From: Oncomelania hupensis
Taxonomy: Eukaryota; Mollusca; Gastropoda; Littorinimorpha; Pomatiopsidae
Assembly: GCA_036898135.1 (NCBI GenBank)
Contig: CM072513.1
Span: 37,083,340-37,147,339, forward strand
Direction: 5' to 3'
Length of the DNA: 64,000 bases
The notes below the pieces were generated by a model that had not been told where the DNA came from, made no database searches, and saw only the letters and a list, made by a program, of their open reading frames with translations. Below, in pieces: positions 23,118-34,580 of this stretch. A program made the position numbers and the translations under genes. The first letter of the stretch is position 1; each line of letters begins with the position of its first letter.

Positions 23118-23375
23118 CTGGAGAATGTATAGATTTATATCTTTATTTTTTTAAAATTCCAATTGGACATAGATCTAACTCATTGTGAATTTGAAAAAAA
23201 GGTTGACTTTCCACAAAATAATGAAGTGAAGCTTTGTCTGATGATCTTCTGGCAGCTATAGAGGAAAGAGAATCGAGCAAGAGAGAAAGAAAAGAGCGCA
23301 AGGCGGGAGGAAGGGTAAAAATAGGTCATAGAGGGGCATTGAGGAAAAGGGGAGAAAGGGACAGGGAGCGAGGGA

Positions 23376-23516
23376 AAGAGAGAGAGAGAGAGAGAGAGAG
23401 CATTCCAAACAACATAATTCATCTTTTAAAAGCTTAGTACACAGTATTCAATTGAATTGAATTGAATTGAATACTGTGTACTAAGCTTTTAATAGATGAA
23501 TTATGTTGTGTGGAAT

Positions 23517-23562
<46 letters not shown>

Positions 23563-23632
23563 GAGAAAGAGAGAGAGAGAGAGCATTCCACACAACATAA
23601 TTCATCTTTTAAAAGCTTAGGACACAGTAGTA
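23376..23632. repeat. Alternating three-arm palindrome with (GA)n/(TC)n
   Basis: Arm 1 (23401-23455) begins CATTCCAAACAACATAATTC; arm 2 (23465-23518) is its inverted copy; arm 3 (23583-23625) is again in the first orientation. Centres are at about 23460 (AATTGAATTG repeats) and about 23562 (CTCTCGAGA). Arms differ at only a few positions. Confidence 0.9.
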
Positions 23633-23691
23633 AGATAGTGGCACTCTAATTAAAGTTGCGGTTTTTAATGCTGGGGTGCTGCTGCATAAAA

Positions 23692-24050
23692 TCTCCGATA
23701 CCCAGCACATCGCCATTGACGAAGTCCGACAGCCTCACACAAGCCATTGGACAACACAATGACATGCTCACAAAGGTGAAGAAACGGAAACTCCGATGGA
23801 ATGACCACGTCACCAGATCATCAGGCCTTGCAAAGATTATCCTACAAGGCACGGTGCCAGGAGGCAGAAGAAGATGAAGATAGAAAAAGAGGTGGGAGGA
23901 CAACATTCGAGAAAGGACTGGCTTGACACTGAGCGAAGCTATGAAGATTGCTAAGGACACACAAAAAAAGATGGAGTACGCTGGTTAAACGATCATCTTG
24001 GTGCCCCAACGACTTTCGAGTTACGGGATAGGATAGGATAGGATAGGATA
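23692..24050 (+). mobile_element. RTE 3' fragment
   Basis: 5'-truncated copy covering the last ~330 bp of the coding region, with a (GGATA)n tail at 24026-24050. Small deletions and substitutions break the frame. Confidence 0.85.
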
Positions 24051-24139
24051 GAATAGCACTACATTAACTCCTCAGCCCTAAACCTTATTAAAGGTTGGGG
24101 TTTATAGGGTGACATTCAAACACCAGTTCTTCTCTTAAT

Positions 24140-24445
24140 AATAATATAATACCGGAAGCTATCACGCGCTTTTTTCTCAATCGAGCTCATAGGCGGGCGA
24201 TCTGAAGAAATCGCTATCACAGAAACCGGAATACAAATCCAATTTTTATTTTTGAAATTTTAGATTGACTGCATCCGATACCATTATTGAAGGGAGAAAA
24301 GAAACCGGAGTGCCCGGAGAAAACTCTCGGTGTCCTGAAAAGTCTCGTATACCTAAGTCACGTAAGTTGGTCCCACGCGGGGTTCGAACCAGCGACCATC
24401 GGCATACGAAGCCAGCTCACTGTCAATTAAGCTACAAGACACCCC
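24140..24445 (-). mobile_element. SINE-1 copy (tRNA head, conserved core, ATT-type tail)
   Basis: On the minus strand the head has TTGTAGCTTAATTGACAGTG (A-box) and GCTGGTTCGAACCCC (B-box). The core has GTTTTCTCCGGGCACTCCGG and GGTATCGGATGCAGTCAAT. The 3' end reads AAAAAAGCGCGTGATAGC and runs into ATTATTATT. The head-core-tail order repeats at 51585-51885 and 28790-29035. Such tRNA-headed core SINEs are known from molluscs and other invertebrates. Confidence 0.8.
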
Positions 24446-24477
24446 AAATTTTATTGTAATACATTCTATATCAGAGG

Positions 24478-24483
24478 CAGAGA

Positions 24484-24536
<53 letters not shown>
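24478..24536. repeat. (GA)n microsatellite
   Basis: Nearly pure GA run. Confidence 0.9.
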
Positions 24537-24537
<1 letters not shown>

Positions 24538-24925
24538 ATGGAGTGCAAGAAGAGGATACAAAAATGTAGTAAGGGGAGAATAAAAGAAGATAACAGGGAG
24601 ACGGAGGAGAGAGTAGGGTCGCCATTTCTATCTATCAACAGGTCTGCGGAAGCAAACAGCGCATCACTCACCGTAAATCATTAATTTCTTTCCGACCCGG
24701 TATCAAACAGATTTCCTCTGACCACACCGGCACCCGGCCCAGGTTCAATCCTAACATGAACCTCCAAATAGTGCCTTCTTAAAGTCTTTTTTTCTGTCAA
24801 TTTAAAAAAACACATTATTTTAAATTCCGTGTTTAATTAACCAAGAAGTTAAATTGAAGCTCAGATTTCAAAATGAATTTGGGTCCTTAATACATGTAAT
24901 AACAATAACCACTATACAAGAGAAA

Positions 24926-25138
24926 GCATGGACTCTCTCTCTCTCTCTCCCTCTCTCTCTCTCCCTCCTACTTTCTCTTTCTTCACTCTTTTTTCTCTCC
25001 CACTCCCCCCCCCCCCCCGCTCTCTCTCTTTTCTCTCTTTGTCTCTGTGTCATTTTCTCGTTTCTCTCTCCCTCCCTCTCTCTCTCACTTGTTTTTCTCT
25101 CACCTTTCTCTCTATCTTTTTCTCTCCATTTCTGTCTC

Positions 25139-25183
<45 letters not shown>

Positions 25184-25185
25184 GC
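24926..25185. repeat. (TC)n-rich block and (CA)n microsatellite
   Basis: Degenerate TC tract, a poly-C run near 25005-25018 and a CA run at 25139-25180. Confidence 0.9.
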
Positions 25186-25263
25186 ACGGCATCTTTTCAA
25201 TTTTTTTATGCCGAAGTGCGATATGGGCTCATTTTAATTCAGGAATCGCGCTATATAAACAGT

Positions 25264-25425
25264 CTCGGTGATGAAGATGATGATGCATCATCCTCATCCT
25301 TATCCTCATCTTCATCTTCATCCTCCTCCTCCTCATCATCATCATTATCATTATCATCATCATTATCATCATTGTCATCAAGAAGAAGAAGAAGACGAAG
25401 AAGACGAAGAAGAAGAAGATGAAGG
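25264..25425. repeat. Mixed trinucleotide tract (TCA/TCC/ATC)n then (GAA)n
   Basis: Pyrimidine-rich trinucleotides switch to purine-rich GAA/GAC at about 25381, an inverted arrangement able to fold. Confidence 0.85.
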
Positions 25426-25611
25426 GTATTACTATAGCTCTTTTTTTTTATGGTAAACCAGTTGAAACGCTATTTACTCAATTACATCATAAATCGTGTT
25501 GGGTTCCCATGCAGCATAACAGAACTACCGTTTGTCGTCAATCGCTCAGGGCGCCATGCCATTTAAGCACCATAATGACAACAAGACTGACGGATCTTCA
25601 CTAACTCTCAA

Positions 25612-25614
25612 GGC

Positions 25615-25695
<81 letters not shown>

Positions 25696-25782
25696 CTTTT
25701 CCCATAATGGATAACTAAAGTATGAAGAGCAACATGCCAGTTGACGGGGAAAGAGGTACTAAAAAAACTGTTAATTGACTTC

Positions 25783-25830
<48 letters not shown>

Positions 25831-25832
25831 GG
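25612..25832. repeat. (TC)n and (AG)n tracts in opposite sense
   Basis: TC run at 25616-25692 and AG run at 25783-25829, about 90 bp apart and complementary. Confidence 0.9.
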
Positions 25833-25839
25833 GAGAGAG

Positions 25840-26895
25840 GGAGACTGCATGGGGGCATCACACGGTGATACCCTCTATAGCGCAGAGGTAGACTTCAGTA
25901 AATTATAAAATAATATTAAGCTAACTTAAAGTCATTCTCAGCCCCATCAATCACACCTCTGCTTGGAAAATTAAAATGATAAAATTTCTCATTCACGCAA
26001 AGAGATTACAATTTGTTTATAATAATTAAAATTCATACACTTTTGTGTGTGTCTGAAGTGTATTACACATCCATATTAAATTATGGCGTGAAAGGCTTCC
26101 GATAAACTTATAAGAAAGCAGTGAACTGCAGCTAGATTCTATCTGGCGTCGCCTAAAATTGTTGAAGATCATCCCAGAAATACTCGATGAAAAATTGTAT
26201 CCGAAGTTTGTAGGCGCAGTTTGGTATGACCTGCTTGAAAGTATGGAATGAATCACACTGAGTTTAGTGTGTGAATATGCATATGCTATCCATGGCTGTG
26301 CCTAATTGCCAGCACATACTTGTCCACACTAGTGATGTCCACGATGACGGTATAAAAAGAGCAGTTAATTCCTGCACTGATTACAGCAGGCAATCATTTA
26401 GAACGGTCAGAAACGACGTTTAGAATCATTCTTTGTTGTTTTTTGCAAATATCAAATGACACAAAACTTGTCTAACGTTATAAGCAGAGAATAATCTCTT
26501 TCCATGAATTAGACATTAAGCAATGTATCTCTTTCCGGGCATTAGACATTATTTAACTTTATTTATTTCCGTGAATTAGATCTTATGCAACTCTTTTCGC
26601 ATTATGATAAAGGGTTCAGACTTACTTTAAGGAAAACACTTGCAGGAAATACTTTAAGCCCAGCCTGGACATGATATCCAACAGTTTTGCGCTCATTGGG
26701 GACGAATTTTCCCTGGTGGTGAAAAGGTATGTTTAATACTATATATGGAATTATTATACATATATTGTTGCTTTTACGTATTGGCTCCATGTCTTAGGAA
26801 TTGGTGTATTTGCATGTCGGTTGGAATTTATGTTTTATAGTGTGTGTATGTATGTAGCGTTTAGACAATCGTAATTGTAGTACAACAATCTTGTT
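25840..26895. other. No gene; weak ~45-60 bp repeats at 26480-26600
   Basis: Phrases like CTCTTTCCGGGCATTAGACA and CATGAATTAGACATTA recur about three times. Otherwise nothing recognised. Confidence 0.4.
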
Positions 26896-27004
26896 GATAG
26901 AGAAAATACACGCACATACACGTAAACAAACACGCACACACATACACACACACACCTACCCATCCACACACACACACATACACACAATTACTTACTTACT
27001 TACT
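26896..27004. repeat. (CA)n-rich and (ACTT)n microsatellites
   Basis: Degenerate CA repeats and a short ACTT run. Confidence 0.85.
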
Positions 27005-28027
27005 CTCACACATACAAAACTATTCACCACTGAACTTTGAAGATTTTTATTTTTGAACTAAATGTAGCCTGTTTTGGGAGACATGAGTACATATGTTATT
27101 TTCCGGATAGCATTATTAACTAATATTACATTTCGGGCACTATTAGCTGTTACAAGTGTGTTACGTTCGGGGCAATATTACATGTAGCAAGTTTTACTTC
27201 CTGGCAATTTCACCTGTTACAAGCGTCACTTCCTGGTAGTATTATGTTGTACGCGTTACGTTCCGGGCAGCATTATTGTTTAGGGGCAGAATGGTCTTGA
27301 CAACGTTCGTTGCTGTTGGGGCAGTATTATGTGGCAGATGTTAATTTCCGGGCAGTATTATGTTAACATTGGCTACAATCCGAACAGTGTTATGTTAACA
27401 CCTGCTACAATCCGGCAGTATTATGTTAACATTTGCTATAGCTCGGGCAGTATTGAGTTAACATTTGCTGCAATCCGGACAGTATTATGTCAACATTTGC
27501 TACATCCGGGGCAGTATTAGATTACAATTGATATTGTCTGGGCATCATTATCTTACTATATAGGACATTTTTCCGGACAGTATTAATCATGGTTACATGT
27601 GTTATTCTCTGAGCAGAACTATTTTACCAGTGTTCCTCTTTTTGAGCTTTGCAGCATTACAAATGGTTATTTTGTAGGCCGGGCGAAGATCGAAGAGTCA
27701 GTGGATCTATAGCTCCGTACATCGGAATGAATGCAATGATCCTACTTGTGTACAGATCAGGCCCGGACAACAGGCCAGTGTGCTTTCAGCATCCTTTTCA
27801 CATGCTCGGTTAAGTTTTCTGCAGACGCCCTAAAACGAACAAAGTAAGACAAGTGGTGGTTTACACCTTCAAGCTAATGATACAATTAAAAACAAACAAC
27901 AACAATGTATCGATTTTCACACATGTCTTTTTTGTCAAAGGTCAGATAACGGGTGATTAAAAAAAAAAACTTAATAGATCAGTACTTGAACGTGGCAATA
28001 TTACGTGTTACAAGCGTCACTTGCAAA
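27005..28027. repeat. Duplicated block copy 1, non-LINE part, with ~33-bp minisatellite
   Basis: Homologous to 35200-36357 throughout, starting with CATACAAAACTATTCACCAC. Its middle (about 27090-27560) is built of degenerate units such as GGGCAGTATTATGTTAACAT + TTGCTACAATCC. A non-repetitive right part with CAGCATTACAAATGGTTATT is shared as well. Confidence 0.8.
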
Positions 28028-28028
28028 T

Positions 28029-28104
<76 letters not shown>

Positions 28105-28175
28105 AGGATGCTATGTACGCGCCTTTCCCCAAGGCTCAAAGCGCGGCGATCTATACCAACATACACGCTCACCTG
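28028..28175 (-). repeat. SINE-1 3' end with long (TAA)n tail
   Basis: (TAA)n at 28028-28102 is followed by the inverted SINE-1 3' end: ACAGGATGCTATGTACGCGC and CTCAAAGCGCGGCGAT. AAATGTAAT at the left and AAATGTTAAT near 29049 may be the insertion site when compared with 36347-36357. Confidence 0.6.
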
Positions 28176-28565
28176 TCTCATTTACCATCACACACACCAA
28201 ATACACATACATCACTCAAACAGGTGGTGTAAAGGCAACAAACAAACAAAAAACACAAACCGTATGGCATGTTCTGCTTAGAAATAATGGTATTTGTAAT
28301 ACAGTATTGGCATTAGGCCTTGTTTTACATTGAGATATAGTTTTAAAATTAACTCAAAAGCTTGGTTTTATCTGACGACTCGCTGTGTGTGTTTTTTTTT
28401 GTCTGTTGTTATTGCGCAGTATGTTTTATTTTTCATGTTTTCCTTAGTGTTAAATTGAAATGTTGTTCTGTACAATCTATTTTCATTCGGAAAGAGTTAC
28501 ATTTTGAATGGGGCTTGTGCTGTTAAGTGAAGCTACTTTACTGGATGCTGCCATTAAATTTATAC
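28176..28565. other. No feature recognised
   Basis: Between two SINE-1 pieces; no gene signal. Confidence 0.35.
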
Positions 28566-28567
28566 AA

Positions 28568-28612
28568 AGTGGGGATACTATTTATACATAAAAGCCCGGC
28601 ACCCCATCAGGG
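28568..28612 (-). repeat. Family A 5' end fragment
   Basis: GTGGGGATACTATTTATACA and GCCCGGCACCCC are the inverted 5' end of family A, about 45 bp. Confidence 0.65.
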
Positions 28613-28659
28613 TTATAGATTTATATTCCGACTTCTGTAATAGTGAGCTTGTCAGGATG

Positions 28660-28730
28660 CCGCGCGTTGGGTTCAAGTGAAGAAAATGCGCGTGATAGCA
28701 TCATGCATTATTATTAATAATAAAGATTCG
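28660..28730 (+). repeat. SINE-1 3' end fragment
   Basis: GCGCGTGATAGCATCATGCA followed by ATTATTATTAATAATAA is the SINE-1 3' end in plus orientation. Confidence 0.55.
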
Positions 28731-28789
28731 TTAAACTGAAAAAAAAACTTGGCAAACAAGTAACACAAAAAAGGTGGTGTAAAGGCAAG

Positions 28790-29040
28790 GAGATCGCTAT
28801 TAGAAGACGGAAGAAAATATATTTTTTTTATTTTTGAAATTTTTATATTGACTGCATCCTGTACCATTATTGAAGGGAGGGAGGAAACCGTAGTGCCCGG
28901 AGAAAACCCTCGGTGACCTCAATAGTCTCGTACCTAAATCACATACGTTCGCCCCTTGCGGGAATCGAACCCTCGACCTTCGGCATAGGAAACCTGGCGA
29001 CTTATCCACTGCGCCACGAGGCCACCCTTGTGTCTAACGT
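28790..29040 (-). mobile_element. SINE-1 head and core
   Basis: On the minus strand: GGCCTCGTGGCGCAGTGGAT (A-box), then GAGGGTTCGATTCCCGCAAG (B-box), then the core with GTTTTCTCCGGGCACTACGG and GTACAGGATGCAGTCAATAT. The head resembles an Arg-type tRNA in its D-arm. The acceptor stem is only partly paired and the sequence continues into the SINE core, so it is not a tRNA gene. Confidence 0.8.
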
Positions 29041-29059
29041 TGCCAGCAAAATGTTAATG

Positions 29060-29980
29060 TTTCAGTTCAATTCAGTTTTTTTTTAAATTTAACGTCTATT
29101 CATTTCTTACAATAATTTTAGAGGATTAAACACGCACACACCCACACGCACACACACATACACACACACGCACACACGTATCTATACAATAAAAAATCAT
29201 TTTTAATCAGTATTTAAAATAATATTTGTACTTGTTTCTTGCTTGATTTTACAAAATATTATTAATATTATCAGTGTTTTTTAACATTACATTCTTTGCT
29301 GTGTACAATGGCAACAAAGATGTACACTCAAATTATAAATGCTTTATAGAAAGTGGCTGTTGGCATCTACAATTAATTTCTTTTATAAATTTTGTTAACC
29401 ACGAATCCAAGCGCATCTTTATATATAACTTTTGCAATATTTCTTTAACATGATAAGATATTGTGTTTATTCACTAATTTGTGAAAATATCTTTCTATTA
29501 ATAAGATGAGTTAATACCTAGATAATTTAATATTCCAATTATTTATGGCTTTAAAATTTGAAGCTCCTGTTTTTGCAAGTTGCTAAATATCCATTCCAAT
29601 ACAGGCTGGAGTGAGACAAGACTTAACAAAAATTAACACCGATTCCCCAACTAACAATTTCATGTATTTAATATCTGATCTCAAATAATAAATCTGATCT
29701 AGTATTCTCCCAATTTTATAAAGATTGTAGAACTGATTTAGAATCAACAAAAATTAATACATTAAATATATATAAATATGATTCAACAATATATTGCAAT
29801 GCCATTCGAATGGCATACAGCTCACATATAAATTTTAAAAATAAATTCTAATATAATAAATACCAATTTTCTATTTTTAGAGCTAGTATAACAAATCCTG
29901 ACCCGCTATCAAGTGAATCCAATATTGAATCATCTGTTAATATTTTTATGGGACTTGAAAATTTTTGTTTTAGGTATTAC
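29060..29980 (-). pseudogene. I-type LINE relic, RNase H C-terminus and 3' end (copy 1)
   Basis: On the minus strand the region encodes, with several stops and shifts, TDDSILDSLDSGSGFVI, CELYAIRMALQYIVES, VLIFVDSKSVLQSL and later TPACIGMD..QLAKTGA. This is the order of RNase H motifs (TDGS, AELxAI, DSxSxLQ, 'P.H.GI.GNE.AD.LAK') found at the end of I/Nimb-type LINE ORF2. The element's 3' end reads GAATAGACGTTAAAT with a degenerate ACTGA tail near 29060. The upstream part continues at 31589-31750 after a nested RTE. Confidence 0.65.
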
Positions 29981-29987
29981 TTTATTT

Positions 29988-31565
29988 GGACAGATGGACA
30001 GAGTATTGCTCTGACCTTTACGACCACACACCAAACGGAGACCCATCAGTTCTAGCATGTCCTGACAACAGAGAAGAAGAAGAAATCCTCCTAATTCTCC
30101 GAGAAGAAGTTGAGGTAGCAGTGCAATCCCTGAAGAAAGGAAAAGCAGCGGGAGTGTACAAAATATCCGCGAAACTGCTTCAAGCAGAGGAGAAGCGATG
30201 ATAGACACACTCATCATTATCTGTAACAAGATCTGGCAGAGTGGGGAGTGGCCTACACCATGGACCCAGTCGCTTGTCATCACTCTTCCAAAGAAAGGTA
30301 ACCTTCAGGAGTGTAAAAATTACCGCACCATCAGCCATCCCAGCAAGGTCCTACTGAAAATAATACTCAACAGGTTGAAACCCCAAGCTGAATAAATCAT
30401 AGCTGAAGATCAAGCAGGATTAAGGGAAGGGCGAAGTATCACTGAACCGATTTTCACCTCAGAATAATCTGCGAGAAATACCTACAGCTCCAACAACATC
30501 TATATCATGTGTTCGTTGACTTCAAGAAGGCGTTTGACCGAGTCTTGCATGCAGCTCTGTGGGCAACCATGAGAGTGTACATCATCAGCCCTAAAATTAT
30601 TGAAGTCATCAAAAGCCTGTATGACAAGGCTACCAGTGCAGTCTTCCATAACAGCGCCATCGGAAAATGGTTCAGAACAACAATCGGAGTGCCTCAAGGC
30701 TGCCTACTATCTACAACACTCTTCAATATCTTCCTAGAGCGCATCATGTCAGATGCCCTTGCAGATCACAAAGGCACAGTCAGCATATGGGTAGAGAAAT
30801 CTCCAATCTTCGTTTTGCGAATGACATTGATGGATTGGCTGGAGAGGAACAAAAACTTGAACAGCTGGTACAGGGGCTTGACACCACCTCCAGAGCCTAT
30901 CGAATGCAAATAAGTGCAGAGAAGACCAAATTATGATGACCGAAAACACCAATGACATCAACACGGACATCAAAGTCCAAGGCCAATCCCTCAACACAGT
31001 GAATAGCATCAAATATTTAGGAGCCATTATATCAGACAATGGGTCCCGACAGGAAGTCCTCTCTAGGATCGCACAAACAATTGCTGCCCTGGCAAGGTTG
31101 AAGACAGGACCATCAGTCTACATTCCAAAGTAAGACTGCTGCGCTGCCTTGTCATCTCCATCTTCCTATACCTTGCGACACATGGATCCTCACAGCAGAT
31201 CTACAACGAAGAATACAAAGCATGGAGATGAGGTGCTACAGAAGACTTCTGGGCATTTCCTATACCCAGCACATCACCAATGACGAAGTCCGACAGACCA
31301 TCACACAAGCCATTGGACAACACAAGAAACGGAAACTCCGATGGTATGGCCTCGTCACCAGATCATCAGGCCTTGCAAAGACCATCCTGCAAGGTACAGT
31401 GCAAGGAGGTAGAAGAAGAGGGAGACCGAAAAAGAGGTGGGAGGACAACATTCGAGAATGGACTGGTTTCACACTGAGCGAAGCCATGAGGGTTGCTGAG
31501 GACAGAGAAAGATGGAGTACGCTGGTTAAACGATCATTTGTGGGGCACCTACGACCTCCGAGTTA
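29988..31565 (+). pseudogene. RTE reverse transcriptase pseudogene
   Basis: Reverse transcriptase motifs are readable across frames: VEVAVQSLKKGKAAG, FVDFKKAFDRVLHA (30509 on), VPQGCLLSTTLFN, RFANDIDGLAGEE (catalytic FADD changed to FAND) and GRRRGRPKKRWEDN. Breaks: a shift near 30195, TAA near 30393, shifts near 30460, 30790, 30930 and 31110-31170, and a small deletion near 31324. The first catalytic Asp of the FADD box is replaced by Asn, so it is dead beyond its frame breaks. Confidence 0.85.
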
Positions 31566-31588
31566 CGGGATAGGATAGGATAGGATTT
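29988..31588 (+). mobile_element. RTE, 5'-truncated, nested in LINE relic
   Basis: TTTATTT occurs at 29981-29987 and 31589-31595; the uninterrupted site is seen at 37590-37605. The copy starts within the region before the reverse transcriptase (DRWTEYCSDLY) and ends in a short GGATA tail. Confidence 0.9.
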
Positions 31589-31749
31589 TTTATTTCACTT
31601 ACAAGAACATTAATGCTTTCATCTTTAATAACTTTAGAATAATCATCTATATAACAATGTGCATATACGTGTTCCGGCATCTGATGAATTAATGTCAAAA
31701 TGTTTGTATTTAATATATCAATGTTGCGTTCAGTCATTGAATGATTTAC

Positions 31750-31750
<1 letters not shown>
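31589..31750 (-). pseudogene. I-type LINE relic, segment upstream of RNase H (copy 1)
   Basis: The minus strand reads HSMTERNIDILNTNILT, IHQMPEHVYAHCYIDD and YSKVIKDESINVLV. It matches 37597-37766 and is the continuation of the relic at 29060-29980, split by the RTE. Confidence 0.6.

Positions 31751-31751
<1 letters not shown>

Positions 31752-31832
<81 letters not shown>
31752..31832. repeat. (TAA)n microsatellite
   Basis: About 26 TAA units at the edge of the duplicated block. Confidence 0.95.
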
Positions 31833-32555
31833 TAGTCAAACAATAAAGAACAAATGTATCGTTTTCCACCTGTGTCACATTCTTTTATCATTGGCGAAGT
31901 TACGATTGGATAAAACTAATGTATGGATTCCCATACGTGTCTTCCTTTCTCATTGCGTGTGACAAAACTCGAAATTACACGACAGTTGATCAATCACAGA
32001 TGACTGTTCCTAAAGCAAAACGTGGAAGGTGACAGTCAACAGAATACATGCAGGCAATATATACTAATGAATCGTATAGACTGAAGCAATGCTTTTCTGT
32101 AAGTGACTGACAAAATGAAATATGATCTTCTTGTAGTTTCTAAAGCACGATAAAACAGCAGTGTTTAACTGGGGGGAAAACGTGTGTGTGTGGAACCGTT
32201 TTCACCCTGACGTTATACAATATTTAAAAAAGACACGTGGTTACTATTTGTTTCTGTTTGTGCAATGTTTGAAGAGAAAGTGTTGAATTTATGTAGAGGT
32301 AAGTTGTTTTTTTTCAAAATGTCAAGTTAATTTTTTGACAATCTTTAACAAATAAAGTTTTTAAATAGCGGAAAATCGTGCGTCTGCAAATAAATTTCTG
32401 GATTAAAACCGACGCACTCGCACACAAGCGCGCACATGTGTGCACATCCACACTCGAATCCAAACAAAAAAAAAACCAAATACATTTTATTCCCAGTTTA
32501 AAAACAATAAGCTTACATAATCACTAAAACGTTTATAAAATACATTAAACAGAGA
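31833..32555. other. No gene recognised
   Basis: The first 30 bp (AAATGTATCGTTTTCCACC) resemble 27904 and 36230, hinting at another partial copy of the block. The remainder is unrecognised. Confidence 0.4.
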
Positions 32556-32559
32556 GCAT

Positions 32560-32880
32560 TGTGGCCTCGTGTTCTAATGCGGGACTAATTTGCCTTATCC
32601 ACATGTTGGCAACAAATGGCGCCTGAGAGGCGTGGGATCGATCTAGCATCTGGACGTTATGTTTCTCCCAATATTATTTACTTTCGACTCGGGCTAGGTC
32701 TCAGGGTTTTCTCAGGGTACTCCGATTTGCTCCCCCAGCATAATTTCAACAAGAACGAAAAACAAAAAAAAACACAACCTAATATTAGGTTGGGAGTGGA
32801 CACGTCACAGACTACGCCTTCCCTAGGGGAGACGGCCCAGAATTTCCCTATAAATAAGGACAATAAAATGTCAAAAATCC
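32560..32880 (+). repeat. SINE-1 relic
   Basis: GTGGCCTCGTGTTCTAATGC resembles the SINE-1 head, and GGGTTTTCTCAGGGTACTCC the core. It is strongly diverged. Confidence 0.5.
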
Positions 32881-32948
32881 CAATCAAACTCAAAAATAAT
32901 ATCACATCTTAATTGAGAACTCCTTGAACAATAACGCTCACACATACA

Positions 32949-32949
32949 A

Positions 32950-33006
<57 letters not shown>

Positions 33007-33020
33007 AACACACACACACT
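32949..33020. repeat. (CA)n microsatellite
   Basis: CA run of about 50 bp with CAAA interruptions. Confidence 0.95.
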
Positions 33021-33251
33021 AACATCCAAACTTAAACAAGAACCTTTTATGACAGTGTGTAAACAACTTAAATGCAATCGTGAGACAGTTTATAGCAATT
33101 CTTAAAATTAATTAATTAATTAATTAATTGATCATATTAAACACAGCTCTGAGACACACATACGGAGCCCATGACGAACGATGTTACCTGATAGCTACAA
33201 TTCATGGCGTTTGAACAAAACAACATATTCTTTTACACTCACACCATTTGT

Positions 33252-33252
<1 letters not shown>

Positions 33253-33340
<88 letters not shown>

Positions 33341-33420
33341 AAGACGCCATCACGCGCTTTTTTTTTCAGTCGAATCCAAAGCAACGACGCCAAAGAGTCG
33401 ATGTTTAGTAATGACTCTTT
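33253..33420 (-). repeat. SINE-1 3' end with (TAA)n tail, in duplicated block C
   Basis: (TAA)n at 33253-33340, then CAAGACGCCATCACGCGCTT and ACGACGCCAAAGAGTCGATG. The allele-like copy at 52343-52560 has the same 3' end but a (TAC)n tail. Confidence 0.75.
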
Positions 33421-33846
33421 ATGCGGTGTTTTATCTCCCCCTCCTCATCCCTTTCTCCCTATACACTCACCTTCACTTCCAGTGTCGCTGCAAGGGAACA
33501 GTAAAAGAACCGGACATTGTGTCAAAAAAGGCATGAGTCCTGGCTCAAATAAACGCGCATTCATTTGGAATACATTTGAACGGCTCGCCGTCTTGTTGTG
33601 TTCAAGACCTCCTCCACTCGCGTGTAGCTCTGATGAAAGCGAGATCTACAAGCCTTTCTCATGCGAAATGTACTTTTATAAAAGAAAAGATGTGTTATAT
33701 AACCACTCTTATTATTATTTATTAGAATCCTCTCCTCCGGTCCGCCCCTCACCCCTCCACCCTCCTCTTTTCGTACCCCATCCACCATAGAAAATTTACG
33801 GGAAACCCTTCTCTCGCCGTAGTTATATTTCCGATAATGGCAGCAG

Positions 33847-34114
33847 TGGGTGGCCCAGCAGTGTTAGTGATTTGGGCACGCGCTAGCAAGGTTTGATGTT
33901 CAGCAACGTCAGGAAGTTTAGTAGATGGAAACAAGCGCACGATACACCCCAGCTGTGAATGGGTACCTGGATCTGTTTTGAACCGCGGATGGTAAAGCAG
34001 CCAGGGAGAGGACAGGCACCGCCCTCATTAAGCTGGCCTAGAAAAAAGGGAGGTCCCAAACGTTTGCCTCCCCAATGAGCGAAAGGTTAGGAGAACCCCT
34101 TTACCTTTTGTTAC
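33847..34114 (+). mobile_element. SINE-2 (tRNA-like head, shared body)
   Basis: Flanked by GGCAGCAG on both sides (33839-33846 and 34115-34122). The head TGGGTGGCCCAGCAGTGTTA is A-box-like and AGCAAGGTTTGATGTTC is B-box-like. The body GGTAAAGCAGCCAGGGAGAG and CCCTCATTAAGCTGGCC is shared with the tRNA/5S SINE at 11183, but there is no 5S segment here. Confidence 0.75.
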
Positions 34115-34354
34115 GGCAGCAGAATCCTAACAGCCGATGGGTATAGAGGTTTTCCATTCAACATCTTACTCTGTTCCGTTTTAAATGTTAATAGAAATGT
34201 TTCTCTGAAATGTCCAGCTTGATAAAGATATTTTAAGGTTTCTGGCATGGTCCAGCGATGGATGGAAACACCACACCATAACTGCTTTATGAGAGCATTC
34301 CAAATAATTATGTTATAATAAGTTTGTTTTTAAAATCCGGCAATACAGAATGAA

Positions 34355-34580
34355 TGAACATTGAAATTTAACGTCTGCACCCACCATTGGCGAAATGGCA
34401 GACGGAGTTAACCGTCCCAGGGAAGATGGGGTAGGGACTTAAATGAACACTGAACTTCCAGAGCAATCACACTGCAAAGTTGGAAAGTGAAAAATTGGTA
34501 CTTTTATTTTGCCCACCACAGTGTTCGAACCTGGATCGCTGGTGAACGCTCTACCACTGAGCTACGGCGGTGGGCAAATA
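34355..34580 (-). mobile_element. SINE-3 with tRNA-like head
   Basis: On the minus strand positions 34575-34511 start GCCCACCGCCGTAGCTCAGT (A-box) and end with CAGGTTCGAACACTG (B-box) and GGTGGGC. The first and last seven bases pair perfectly like an acceptor stem, but the T-stem is not paired and 9 bp are missing compared with 54110-54183. The body ends AGACGTTAAATTT, close to the 3' end of the LINE relic (GAATAGACGTTAAAT). Confidence 0.7.

Noticed and set aside
27090..27560. CRISPR-like repeat-spacer arrangement
   Set aside because: Spacing is irregular and linkers resemble each other. It is a degenerate minisatellite in an animal repeat block.
28940..29035. tRNA-Arg gene on the minus strand
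   Set aside because: Good A- and B-boxes but incomplete stems, and the sequence continues into the SINE-1 core.
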